From: Chryseobacterium gleum
Lineage (GTDB): Bacteria > Bacteroidota > Bacteroidia > Flavobacteriales_D > Crocinitomicaceae
Direction: 5' to 3'
Assembly: GCA_945897565.1 (NCBI GenBank)
Contig: CAMDFN010000007.1
Span: 1 to 64,000, forward strand
Length of the DNA stretch: 64,000 nucleotides
Positions 21,538 through 31,289 of the stretch are shown piece by piece; positions within the stretch are counted from its first letter, which is position 1, and every line of letters starts with the position of its first letter. A program made the position numbers and the translations under genes. The notes beneath the pieces were generated by a model. It was not told where the DNA came from. It was given only the letters and a program-made list of their open reading frames with translations, and searched no databases.

Positions 21538-24500
21538 ATGCAAAAGAAAACTACTACAAGTTTTTTTGCCTTCTTGATGTTTTTTGGTCTTTCGGTTGTG
21601 GCTATCGCCCAAACCGGTGTTCGAGGAACCATCACAGACGCTTCTGGTGTTCCGCTGTTCAATGCTTCGGTATTGGTGGAAGGTCAGGGCAAGGGCGCCG
21701 TATCAAATGAAAAAGGATTCTACGAAATCACAGGCCTTAATGCCGGAACTTACAATGTCATTTATAAGTTCATGGGTTTTACGCCACAGTCTGATCAAGT
21801 AACAGTCGTTGCCAATCAAATGGTGACCAACGACTTTCAATTTGCGTCTAAAACGCAAGATGTAAGCGATGTTGTTGTGATTGGTTACGGTACCCAACGC
21901 ACCAAAGACCTTACCGGTTCTGCTACCGTCATCAATGAAAAAAACTTCGTGCAAGGTTCCTTAGCTTCTCCAGAACAACTCGTTATGGGCAAGGTTGCTG
22001 GTTTGAAAGTTACCTCCAACGACGGCGCTCCCGGATCAGGCTCAACGCTACGTTTGCGCGGTGGAACTTCCATCAATGCCTCAAACGACCCATTAATTGT
22101 TGTCGATGGTGTGCCTTTAGACAATGGAGGTATCGCTGGTGCAGCCAATCCTTTGTCGCTGATCAATCCAAATGATATCGCTTCGTTTGTCGTCTTGAAA
22201 GACGCTTCCGCGACTGCCATCTATGGTTCAAGAGCAGCCAACGGCGTTATCATCATCACGACCAAACGCGGTTCTGCTTCAAACAATGTCAAAGTGGTCC
22301 TCGATTCCAAAACGTCTGTATCTACTATCGCCAAATATTTCGATGTCCTCAGCGCAGATTCTCTTCGCAATCTCGTCAATGCAAGTGGTACAACTGCTCA
22401 AAAAGCATTGCTCGGCGATTCCAGCACAGACTGGCAAAAACAAGTATTCCGCTCTGCAATCGTGACCGACAACAACGTTTCTATTACAGGCGGGATCAAA
22501 AACTTCCCATACCGTTTGTCAGTTGGAAATCGTATGGATAATGGAATTCTTAAAAGAGACCAATTTGCACGTACTTCCGTGAGCTTGAACATGAATCCGA
22601 GCTTACTTGACAAAACTTTGCAAATCGAAGCGAACATGAAATACGTCCAAACGGCGTCTTTCTTTGCCAACCGCGGTGCACTCGGCGCAGCATTTTTTGA
22701 CCCAACACAACCTATTTATTCGGGCAACGAAGCCTACGGCGGTTATTTCGAATGGATAGACAACAACAAACCAAATGTGCTCTCTGGACGCAACCCACTC
22801 GGATTAATCGAGCAGTCTACAGACCAAAGCAAAGTAAACCGTGCTATTGCAAACGCGAGACTTACCTATAACTTGCCTGCTTTGCCTGCTTTGAAAGCAA
22901 CAGTAAACATCGGTGGTGACTTCTCGGAAGGCACGGGCTACACCATTACGCCAGCTTCATCTGCTTCGGGGTATTATACACAAGGGCGTTATTCAAACTA
23001 CCGCACGACCAAAACCAACAAACTTTTTGAATCTTACTTGAGCTATAATTCTGGTTCCAAGTGGGAAAAACAAACGTTGGAGATGGTTGCCGGTTACTCT
23101 TACCAAGATTGGGATACCTACAGCCCAAACAACCCTACATTGAATGAAGCACAAGATAGCGTTATTGCCCCAGAGGCCGCATTTCCTTTTTATACGCGCA
23201 ATGTCCTGATGTCTTACTATGGCCGCGCCATCTACAACTATGCTGGCAAATATGTAGTGAACGTTTCTGTTCGCCGAGATGGTTCGTCGCGCTTTAGCCC
23301 AGAAACACGTTGGGGTGTATTCCCTGCGGCCTCTGCGGCATGGCTCCTTTCAGAAGAAGCGTTCTTGAAGAACAACAAAACCATCAACATGTTGAAGATT
23401 CGTGCAGGTTGGGGTGTCACAGGTCAGCAAGACGGCATTGGAGACTACGCTTACATTGGCAATTATTTCCAAGGTGCTACTACTGCCCAATATGCTTTTG
23501 GTGGTCAGTATTACCAAGTTTTGCGTCCGGCAGGTTTCGACGCGAGCCTCAAATGGGAAACCACAACTTCTTATAACATTGGACTAGATTTCGGCTTCAA
23601 AAACGACCGTTTCTCTGGAAGCGTAGATGTCTACCAAAAAGACACCCGCGACCTCCTTGCTACTGTTCCTGTTCCAGCAGGTACCAACTTTACCAATGAA
23701 ATCTTAACGAATGTTGGTGCTATGCAAAACCGCGGTGTTGAGGTGTCTATCAATACAGGCTTGATCGCCAAAAAAGACATGCGCCTAGACTGGAGCATCA
23801 ACGGTACTTACAACGTCAACACAGTTGTCAAATTGTCTCAAGTGGTGGATACAAGCTCACCAGGTGTTTTGATCGGTGGTATTGGTGGTGGTATCGGAAA
23901 TACCGTTCAAGCACACCAAGTGGGTTACCCAACTTATACGTTCTTTGTTCTCGAGCAACAATACGATTCTCAAGGCCGTGTCATTGAAGTTGGTTCTTTA
24001 GCAGAAATCGATATGAATGGCGACGGTCAAGTCACAGCAGCGGATAAATGGAAAGACACCAATGCATTTGTAGATCAAAATGGCGATGGCATCATCAACG
24101 TCAAAGACCGCTACTACGCTGGACAGGCTGCTCCAAAAATGTTCTTTGGTACTGCCCTCAACTTCCAATACAAAAAATGGTACGCAGGCTTCTCGGCCCG
24201 TGCTGAACTAGGTGCCACTATCTACAATAACATTCACTCCAATAGTGCTGTATTCCAAACCATTGATGGAACTAAAAAATACCTCAATAACATCAGTTCT
24301 TTGTACTACCAAGACGAAGTACAGCGCGTTACTGCTAGCCAGTTAATGAGTAACCACTACCTCGAGAAAGCCAACTTCTTGCGCGTTGACTTCATCAACG
24401 TGGGCTACAACTTTGGTAAACTCGGTTTTGCCAAAGAAAAAGTGGGCCTCAATGCGAGTTTCGTAGTGCAAAATGCTTTTGTAGTGACCAAATACTCAGG

Positions 24501-24588
24501 TCAAGACCCAGAAATTGGTGGTGGTATCGACAACAATTTCTACCCACGTCCACGCGTGTATTCAGTTAACTTAACATTTGATTTCTAA
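21538..24588 (+). CDS. susC: SusC/RagA family TonB-linked outer membrane protein
   Basis: N-terminal carboxypeptidase-D-like domain (GVRGTITDASGVPLFNASVLVEGQGKGAVSNEKGFYEI), plug DVVVIGYGTQRTKDLTGSATVI, RLRGGTSINASNDPLIVVDGVP, C-term YPRPRVYSVNLTFDF. Confidence 0.96.
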   Translation: MQKKTTTSFFAFLMFFGLSVVAIAQTGVRGTITDASGVPLFNASVLVEGQGKGAVSNEKGFYEITGLNAGTYNVIYKFMGFTPQSDQVTVVANQMVTNDFQFASKTQDVSDVVVIGYGTQRTKDLTGSATVINEKNFVQGSLASPEQLVMGKVAGLKVTSNDGAPGSGSTLRLRGGTSINASNDPLIVVDGVPLDNGGIAGAANPLSLINPNDIASFVVLKDASATAIYGSRAANGVIIITTKRGSASNNVKVVLDSKTSVSTIAKYFDVLSADSLRNLVNASGTTAQKALLGDSSTDWQKQVFRSAIVTDNNVSITGGIKNFPYRLSVGNRMDNGILKRDQFARTSVSLNMNPSLLDKTLQIEANMKYVQTASFFANRGALGAAFFDPTQPIYSGNEAYGGYFEWIDNNKPNVLSGRNPLGLIEQSTDQSKVNRAIANARLTYNLPALPALKATVNIGGDFSEGTGYTITPASSASGYYTQGRYSNYRTTKTNKLFESYLSYNSGSKWEKQTLEMVAGYSYQDWDTYSPNNPTLNEAQDSVIAPEAAFPFYTRNVLMSYYGRAIYNYAGKYVVNVSVRRDGSSRFSPETRWGVFPAASAAWLLSEEAFLKNNKTINMLKIRAGWGVTGQQDGIGDYAYIGNYFQGATTAQYAFGGQYYQVLRPAGFDASLKWETTTSYNIGLDFGFKNDRFSGSVDVYQKDTRDLLATVPVPAGTNFTNEILTNVGAMQNRGVEVSINTGLIAKKDMRLDWSINGTYNVNTVVKLSQVVDTSSPGVLIGGIGGGIGNTVQAHQVGYPTYTFFVLEQQYDSQGRVIEVGSLAEIDMNGDGQVTAADKWKDTNAFVDQNGDGIINVKDRYYAGQAAPKMFFGTALNFQYKKWYAGFSARAELGATIYNNIHSNSAVFQTIDGTKKYLNNISSLYYQDEVQRVTASQLMSNHYLEKANFLRVDFINVGYNFGKLGFAKEKVGLNASFVVQNAFVVTKYSGQDPEIGGGIDNNFYPRPRVYSVNLTFDF

Positions 24589-24598
24589 TTTTTGAACC

Positions 24599-26167
24599 AT
24601 GAAAAGATTAGTAGCTTATACCTTTATGGCCAGCGCACTTTTATTAGGTGCCTGTGGCAAAAACTTAAACCAATCGCCTAAATATGGTCTCAATGCTGAG
24701 GCTGTTTACAGCGACTCTGATAACTACATCAAAGTACTTGCGAAGCTGTACTCTGGCATGTCCATGACGGGCAACCAAGGCCCTGCGGGGCAAGCAGACA
24801 TCGCAGGTATCGACGAAGGCTTCTCTGCTTATGTGCGCGTACTGTGGAACATGCAAGAGCTCCCTACCGACGAAGCAATTTGTGGCTGGAACGATCCCGG
24901 AATTCCCGATCTGAACAAAACAGAATGGAATGCCGACAACGTTTGGGTAAAAGGGATGTATTACCGTATATTTTACCAAATCACACTTTGCAATGAATTT
25001 ATTTGGCAAGCTCGCGATGAAAAACTCAACGAGCGTGGCTTTACAGCAGCTCAGGTTTCAAACATCGTGACCATGCGCAATGAGGCGCGTTTCTTGCGTG
25101 CTTTGGCTTACTATCACGCCATGGATTTATTTGGAAATGTTCCTTTCGTAACCGAAGAAGACCGCGTTGGTGCGTTCACACCGAACCAAATTATGCGTGC
25201 AGATCTCTTTGCTTACATCGAGTCTGAACTAAAAGCCATTGAAGACGAGCTCACAGCTGCACCTTCAGCAGACTACGGACGTGCTTCAAGCAGCGCTGCA
25301 CACGCACTCATGGCAAAAATGTACCTCAATGCTGAAGTATACACAGGTACTGCTCGCTACAACGATTGCGCAACCTATTGTGAGAAAATCATCAACACCA
25401 ATAATTTTCAGTTAGACGACGTCTACCAAGAATTGTTCTTAGCCGACAACAATACCTCACCAGAAATCATCTTCCCAGTTGTTTACAACGGTTTGTATGC
25501 TCAGACTTGGGGTGGCACCACCTTTATGATTTGTTCTGCATTAGGCGGATCAATGGTTGCGGCAGATTACGGCGTAAACGGCAAATGGGCTGGTAACCGC
25601 GCTACGCGTCCGTTCATCGAGAAATTTACTGACACCACTGAAGATTCCCGTTGGATGTTCTACACAACAGGCCAGCAAATTGACATCACCTCTATGAGCA
25701 CCTTTACGCAAGGTTATGCCAATCCAAAATACAAGAACAAAACCAAAGACGGCCTCAACGGTTCCAACAATGCAACTTCTGCTCACGTCGATGTCGATTT
25801 TCCGATGTTCCGATTGGGCGATGTTTTCTTGATGTATGCTGAGGCTAAATTCCGCTCTGGAGATGAAGCTACGGCACTCACTTACATGAACAAAATTCGC
25901 GAACGTGCTTACGGAGATGCCAACCACAACTACAGTTCTTTAGTGCTCAATGATTTCATTGACGAACGTGCACGCGAACTCAATTGGGAATGTACGCGCC
26001 GTACAGACCTCATTCGCTTTGGTCTCTTCACGAGCAGCACTTATGTGTGGCCGTTTAAAGGTGGAGATGCTGCTGGTCTTGGGGTAGATGACAAATACAA
26101 TTTGTATCCTATTCCAACTTCTGATATCGTACTTAACCCGAATTTGCAACAGAATCCTGGTTTCTAA
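24599..26167 (+). CDS. susD: SusD/RagB family nutrient-binding outer membrane lipoprotein
   Basis: Lipobox LLLGACGKNLNQSP, TPR-like NEARFLRALAYYHAMDLFGNVPFVTEED, DERARELNWECTRRTDLIRFGLF, YPIPTSDIVLNPNLQQNPGF. Confidence 0.95.
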   Translation: MKRLVAYTFMASALLLGACGKNLNQSPKYGLNAEAVYSDSDNYIKVLAKLYSGMSMTGNQGPAGQADIAGIDEGFSAYVRVLWNMQELPTDEAICGWNDPGIPDLNKTEWNADNVWVKGMYYRIFYQITLCNEFIWQARDEKLNERGFTAAQVSNIVTMRNEARFLRALAYYHAMDLFGNVPFVTEEDRVGAFTPNQIMRADLFAYIESELKAIEDELTAAPSADYGRASSSAAHALMAKMYLNAEVYTGTARYNDCATYCEKIINTNNFQLDDVYQELFLADNNTSPEIIFPVVYNGLYAQTWGGTTFMICSALGGSMVAADYGVNGKWAGNRATRPFIEKFTDTTEDSRWMFYTTGQQIDITSMSTFTQGYANPKYKNKTKDGLNGSNNATSAHVDVDFPMFRLGDVFLMYAEAKFRSGDEATALTYMNKIRERAYGDANHNYSSLVLNDFIDERARELNWECTRRTDLIRFGLFTSSTYVWPFKGGDAAGLGVDDKYNLYPIPTSDIVLNPNLQQNPGF

Positions 26168-26187
26168 TATTCAAAATGTTGATTGAT

Positions 26188-26223
26188 GGAAAGGGGGGAG
26201 TTTTCGGACTCTCCTCTTTTTTT
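26188..26223 (+). terminator. Rho-independent terminator after susD
   Basis: GGGGGGAGT-TTTCGG-ACTCTCCTC stem (with G.T wobble) plus T-run. Confidence 0.7.
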
Positions 26224-26243
26224 ATGCAGGAAAATAAAGGTGC

Positions 26244-26921
26244 TTAGAGTTGGATTGAATAAGATAACCTTCCCAATGCTTGAATGCCACTAGATCGTTC
26301 CCGTAAGCCAACTTGTAATTTGAGGCTTTGTTTCTTTGGCAAGTCTATTTGTGTACCAATAAAATAGCGCCATTGTACAGTTGCTCCACTCGCTACAGTG
26401 CCTGTGGGTGTATTGATGATGTTTGCGTTCCAACGGTAAAAATGTTCGGCGCTCAATACAGGTGTAAATGGAGATTTTTTGATGTCGTAGCTCAGGCTGA
26501 GTTTATTGCGCCAGATACTACTCATTTGTTTGCCAGTTTGTATGCTCCACTGTTGCGTAGAACTCCAAGAAAGGTCTAGGCGTTTGGAGCCAAAGTCAAA
26601 AGCATCTAAAATGGAGATTTCAGTGCCAATTTGAAATCTTTGAGATAAGCGGTCTGCTTGGAGTACAAATTGACCCCCCTTTTCATTGCTTACCAAACGG
26701 TATGCACCAGCGATTTTGACTCCGTCGAGCACTTGATAAGCAGGGCCAACTTCAATATAAAGCCTGTCAAAGCCGACCCCTAGATTTTGGCGCTCACCGA
26801 TTTCAAAGGAGGTCTTGAATGATTTATTCCATTTTTTTGTAATGCCCGCGTCAAGCCAAAGACCGGTTTGTGCGCTAAGTGCTTGACTGAACAATAGAAT
26901 GGGGAAGAGTATTTTTTTCAT
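26244..26921 (-). CDS. DUF2490-like outer-membrane beta-barrel protein
   Basis: Signal peptide MKKILFPILLFSQALSAQ. Pattern TGLWLDAGITKKWNKSFKTSFEIGERQNLG...RLDLSWSSTQQW with repeating amphipathic strands, ending in ...RLSYSIQL. Confidence 0.65.
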   Translation of the reverse strand: MKKILFPILLFSQALSAQTGLWLDAGITKKWNKSFKTSFEIGERQNLGVGFDRLYIEVGPAYQVLDGVKIAGAYRLVSNEKGGQFVLQADRLSQRFQIGTEISILDAFDFGSKRLDLSWSSTQQWSIQTGKQMSSIWRNKLSLSYDIKKSPFTPVLSAEHFYRWNANIINTPTGTVASGATVQWRYFIGTQIDLPKKQSLKLQVGLRERSSGIQALGRLSYSIQL

Positions 26922-27700
26922 TAGTGAAATACGTGCAGGGTGCCGGCGTCTGCGATAGTTCCCTTTGTGGTAATTTCAATGGTTTGCTCTATTTCAATAT
27001 ACTGACCATCTATGGGCGGGTTTTCGCTGATCACATAAACTTTATAGGTTCCAACTTGTAAATTGTTAAACTGGAATACTCCCGATGCATTGGTTTTGAC
27101 GTTGTCACTTGCAAAGGTATTTTCTCCAAAACAGATATAGACATTTTTTTCAGCCATGTTTTGGACCATAGGGCTTAAATAATCAGCACTGCCTTGATTG
27201 GCTACATCTAAAGCAAAGTTGGTGGTGCCGTTGTCCGGATCTGGAATAGCTTGATGACTTTTGTAGAATAGCGTTAAAATATCTTGATCCAAACCCATAG
27301 TGAAATTCACTACGCCTAAGCTGGCGATTTTATTTTTTACGGCTTGTGCAACTGTGGTATTGGCATCGCTGTAATTAAAGACAACTTCTAAGCCAATTCT
27401 ACCCTGAATATTAGGGTTGGCATTAGAGACCCAATTCGGATTTTTGAAATAGATGTAGTAGTTGTCGCCATTTTTTACTTCGTTGAGTAAAAAGTAGTCG
27501 CCGTGCTCAATTTGTGCTCCGGAGGTAAAGGTGATTTGCTGCACTTCGTTTTCGCCTGCAATAAAATCCTGACCTGTAATCTTTCCTTTTATTGCTGAAG
27601 TGCCGCCTAAGCCTGGATTTTTTTTGACGCAAGAAAATGTAGTGAGCAATAACGCGATAAGAAGAAGTTGTACGAGATTAATTTTTAAATATTTTTTCAT
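26921..27700 (-). CDS. Putative lipoprotein with a C-terminal carboxypeptidase-regulatory-like (prealbumin-type) fold
   Basis: Lipobox LLLTTFSC. N-terminal SAIKGKITGQDF and C-terminal TNASGVFQFNNLQVGTYKVYVISENPPI. Overlaps the upstream gene's stop by 23 nt. Confidence 0.6.
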   Translation of the reverse strand: MKKYLKINLVQLLLIALLLTTFSCVKKNPGLGGTSAIKGKITGQDFIAGENEVQQITFTSGAQIEHGDYFLLNEVKNGDNYYIYFKNPNWVSNANPNIQGRIGLEVVFNYSDANTTVAQAVKNKIASLGVVNFTMGLDQDILTLFYKSHQAIPDPDNGTTNFALDVANQGSADYLSPMVQNMAEKNVYICFGENTFASDNVKTNASGVFQFNNLQVGTYKVYVISENPPIDGQYIEIEQTIEITTKGTIADAGTLHVFH

Positions 27701-29273
27701 AAATACCTTTGTTTGGTTCTGAAAGAAAGTAGATACCTGTTTGTAGTTCGAGAAGATTGATTTGAATGGTCGGAGACTGATAAGGAATCGTCAATATTTG
27801 TTTACCGAACAAGTCAATTAAAATTAATTCTCCGTAGTTCGGTAACCCGGAAATTGTCACCACAGATGAAGTTGGATTGGGAAACAATCTAATTGACTCA
27901 TTATTAGGCTCAGAGATACTTGCCGTACAACTGCCAAACATATTGGCATCCATCCAAGCAGTGCGGTTCTGGATCCAGGTTTTGAGGTAGTTAATTTCTG
28001 CTTGATAGCTAGTGCCAATAAAGTTGTTGGGCCAAACATAGTTGCCTAGAATTGGCCATTTTTGATAGTGTCGCTCTGCAGGAATAGCTAGAATGGCAGC
28101 CATTGAATCGATGTAATTGAGTAATGACGAATCACTTAAAACGGTTTGTCTGAGGTCTGTCCAGCGGCACTTGACCTCATTGGCATAAAGTGTATCTTCT
28201 AGCATGCGGTTCCACCAAAATGGATTTTGCAAGGCGCCGCTTCCGCCACAGACGCTATTGAAATTGATTTCCCAGCCAGAAGTATTGCCTCCTTGACAGT
28301 AATTTGCATTGCCCCAGGCAATGTTGTAATCCCATAATGGGCCAGCCACGAGTTTGGCTCCTTCGCTAAAGCGCTGCTTGTGTAAAAAAGTTGAGATGCG
28401 GTAGCCGTCTACGTTTTTGGAGAGTTCTGTGATCAAAAAATAGTCAATAAAAGAGCCTACATCTACAAATGCTTTGTAACCAGTTATAGGATTGGCAAAG
28501 TTTGGGCTTTTGAGCGCAAGCTCCCAATCGGTGATGAAATCTTGGATGTATGCTTTTTGTAAAGGATGTATGCTGTCTATTTCTGGATCGTGCAGCTGAA
28601 AATGAATAGGGCCTGTGCCAGGTGCTTGGCAAGTGTAGGGGGATGTCCAGGCGATGACGCCACCAGCTGTGGTTTTGTCTACCTTAACGATGTAACCGCC
28701 GGTTAAATGGTTGTCGAGCGTATCGCTGTAGGTCAATGGATCAATGTTCACGCGGCCAGGGTTGGTTTTGATGCGTTCCATCAGTACATAAACACCAATA
28801 TAATTGCCATTGAGCACCACCTCGCAAAACTGTGTGCGCGGTGCCCAACGGCCAAGCTCAGCGCCTAATTTGTAGGTGAGGACATTGCGCATGAGTGCTT
28901 TGTCTGTATAAGGCGCATAGAGGATCCAGTCGTTGTCTGAGGGCCAATCAAAGAGTGAAACGTTGTAATTGACGGAGTCTGGCCCGCGGGTTTCTAAGCC
29001 GTAAGACTGCTGAGGGAAACTGGCCGAAGAGGAGCCACGCTTTTCAATAGCAATTTGCCCGTCGAATTCATTGAAGGGGTCGTTTAAGTGATTGATTTGC
29101 CCCGGGCCATTGTAAATAATGCCCATCAGGGCGTCTATTTTGGGTTCGTCGGGAATGCCAATACCGTCGGTATCAATGACTACAATAGGAAGCGTTGAAC
29201 TCGTGAAGTTAACTTGCGCATTTGTATCCAAATAAATACCCAACGCACCTAAAAAGACAAGCCAAATTTTCAT
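27678..29273 (-). CDS. CotH kinase-family protein with a T9SS type A sorting domain
   Basis: IEKRGSSSASFPQQSYGLETR, WILYAPYTDKALMRNVLTYKL, NGNYIGVYVLMERIK, GPLWDYNIAWGNANYCQG. C-term LFPNPTSSVVTISGLPN...QTGIYFLSEPNKGIYEKIFKN. Confidence 0.9.
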   Translation of the reverse strand: MKIWLVFLGALGIYLDTNAQVNFTSSTLPIVVIDTDGIGIPDEPKIDALMGIIYNGPGQINHLNDPFNEFDGQIAIEKRGSSSASFPQQSYGLETRGPDSVNYNVSLFDWPSDNDWILYAPYTDKALMRNVLTYKLGAELGRWAPRTQFCEVVLNGNYIGVYVLMERIKTNPGRVNIDPLTYSDTLDNHLTGGYIVKVDKTTAGGVIAWTSPYTCQAPGTGPIHFQLHDPEIDSIHPLQKAYIQDFITDWELALKSPNFANPITGYKAFVDVGSFIDYFLITELSKNVDGYRISTFLHKQRFSEGAKLVAGPLWDYNIAWGNANYCQGGNTSGWEINFNSVCGGSGALQNPFWWNRMLEDTLYANEVKCRWTDLRQTVLSDSSLLNYIDSMAAILAIPAERHYQKWPILGNYVWPNNFIGTSYQAEINYLKTWIQNRTAWMDANMFGSCTASISEPNNESIRLFPNPTSSVVTISGLPNYGELILIDLFGKQILTIPYQSPTIQINLLELQTGIYFLSEPNKGIYEKIFKN

Positions 29274-30871
29274 GCCTGCAATTTACGTGAATTCTTGCCA
29301 ATATGCCTGAGAAATATACTGAAGCAGAGTAATATCCAAGAGATGGAAATACCCGCTAACCAATCGCCATAAGTTGTATAAAAGGTTTGGTCTGTACGCA
29401 ATTGAATCGTTTGCGAAAATGCAGATTTTGTCCAATATGCAGATTTTTTGATGATTTTTCCACTAGGATCAATGCTGCCACTCGTGCCGGTGTTTGCACT
29501 GCGCAATACCCAGCGGCGGGTTTCTATGGCGCGCAAGCGGGCAAACGAAAAGTGTTGTTGGTAGCCAGGTGTGTTGCCCCACCAACCATCGTTGGTCAAA
29601 ATACAGAGCACTTGAGCGCCTTTTTTTACTTGCTGGCGCACGAAATCGCCGTAAATGGACTCATAGCAAATGATAGGTGCAAGTTTAACTTGATCTAGAT
29701 GCATTATTCGAGGTTCTTTTTCTACGCCCAAGGTGCCTGATGTGCCACCATTTTCGATGGCAATGGCCGAAAGAAAGGGGAGATAAGCAGAAAATGGAAC
29801 GAGTTCTACGCCAGGAACTAATTTAGATTTGTGCACATATTGCGGCGCTTCATTTTTGGTGAGTAAAAGAGATGAATTGTAACTTTCATACCAACGTTGC
29901 TCGCCGGGAATAGGCGTGCTGGCTACAGAATTTTTGAAATCAAAAACACGGACCGTAGACGCGCCAATAAGCAGGTTGGCATTTGGCCATTTGAGAACTT
30001 GTTGAGTGAGTTTTTGTCCGAATGAGAATGTACCAAGACGCTCTTCGATAAATGAAAGAGGCAAGGCGGTCTCGGGGCAGAGAATCAAGTCTGTTTGGGA
30101 GGTCACGTGTCGATTGGCCAATACAATAATGGAGTCGGCAAAGGCTTCGTTGGTGGCCGAGATGGTGAATTTCTCTTTGTAGGGGTCGATATTGGGTTGG
30201 AGAACAACAGCATTTAAATAGGTGGGTTTTTTATCTGTGTCAGAAAATGTAGCAAAGGGAATCAGTATTTGACTGCCCACAATTGGCAGAAGCAAAACGC
30301 CTAGAATTGTAAATATATTTTGGTTTCTTTTGGCAACATCTCGATACACATTATACAAACGGAACAGCAAAAGATTGACCAATAAAATCCAGGCACTTCC
30401 GCCGAGTGTGCCGGTCCATTCATACCATTGCACCCAACCGGTGCGCACCGAAAAATAGTTGCCTAAAGTGAGCCAAGGCCAAGAGAGGTCCCAGCGGTGG
30501 TGACCGAACTCAAAAAGGAGCCAAATTGGAATGAGCATGAAAAAGGAGTAGCGCGTATTGATTTTGCGGTCAATAATACTCCAGAGCCCAAACACAAGGG
30601 TCATGAGCAGCGCGTTCACGGTAAAAGCAAAAATACCCCCGCTTAACGATGCGTTAGCTACCCACCAAGTGCTGCCGATATTCCATAATAAAAAAGAGAT
30701 GTAGGTCCAAAGCCCGAGTTTCCAAGGTTTATTGCCATTTGACATCAATTGCTGACGCAACAATAACAAAGGAACAAAACCAATAAATACAAAAGGTGTA
30801 AAACTTCCAGTATACGGAAAACTCAAAATGAGTAAGGTACTTGATAGGAAGGCGAGCAGGTAATTTTTCAT
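29270..30871 (-). CDS. lnt: Apolipoprotein N-acyltransferase
   Basis: N-terminal multi-TM region. Nitrilase-like motifs LVLQPNIDPYKEKF (read as VVLQPNIDPYKEKF), ILCPETALP, LAPIICYESIYGDFVR, LTNDGWWGNTPGYQQHFSFARLRAIETRRWVLRSANTGTS. Confidence 0.95.
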   Translation of the reverse strand: MKNYLLAFLSSTLLILSFPYTGSFTPFVFIGFVPLLLLRQQLMSNGNKPWKLGLWTYISFLLWNIGSTWWVANASLSGGIFAFTVNALLMTLVFGLWSIIDRKINTRYSFFMLIPIWLLFEFGHHRWDLSWPWLTLGNYFSVRTGWVQWYEWTGTLGGSAWILLVNLLLFRLYNVYRDVAKRNQNIFTILGVLLLPIVGSQILIPFATFSDTDKKPTYLNAVVLQPNIDPYKEKFTISATNEAFADSIIVLANRHVTSQTDLILCPETALPLSFIEERLGTFSFGQKLTQQVLKWPNANLLIGASTVRVFDFKNSVASTPIPGEQRWYESYNSSLLLTKNEAPQYVHKSKLVPGVELVPFSAYLPFLSAIAIENGGTSGTLGVEKEPRIMHLDQVKLAPIICYESIYGDFVRQQVKKGAQVLCILTNDGWWGNTPGYQQHFSFARLRAIETRRWVLRSANTGTSGSIDPSGKIIKKSAYWTKSAFSQTIQLRTDQTFYTTYGDWLAGISISWILLCFSIFLRHIGKNSRKLQA

Positions 30872-30941
30872 TCAAGAATTCGTCTGATCAAAATTAAGGA
30901 TTAATTAACGAATAAGCTGATTTTGAGAAAATGAAAGGCAT

Positions 30942-30969
30942 AAAAAAAGCTCCCGGTGGGGAGCTTTTC
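30942..30969 (-). terminator. Rho-independent terminator after rpmA
   Basis: Read on minus: AAAAGCTCCCC-ACC-GGGAGCTTTTTTT, located just 3' of the L27 stop. Confidence 0.85.
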
Positions 30970-30988
30970 AATGGGTTGTTATTTGTAT

Positions 30989-31258
30989 TTAAGCCTGTGT
31001 TGCCTCAAACGGAACAACAGATACAAATGAACGATTGTCTTTCTTTTTGCGGAATTCTACAAGACCATCTGTAAGGGCAAACAAGGTGTGGTCTTTGCCA
31101 ATACCTACGTTGTTGCCTGGATGATGCTGGGTGCCTCGTTGGCGTACGATGATGTTGCCAGAGATGGCAGCTTGGCCACCAAAAATTTTAACACCTAAGC
31201 GCTTGCTATGTGATTCACGACCGTTTTTCGAACTACCGACTCCTTTCTTGTGTGCCAT
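30989..31258 (-). CDS. rpmA: 50S ribosomal protein L27
   Basis: [62 protein letters not shown]. Confidence 0.98.
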   Translation of the reverse strand: MAHKKGVGSSKNGRESHSKRLGVKIFGGQAAISGNIIVRQRGTQHHPGNNVGIGKDHTLFALTDGLVEFRKKKDNRSFVSVVPFEATQA

Positions 31259-31289
31259 GGTTTCTTTTATTTAGTTCCTGTGAAGGAAA

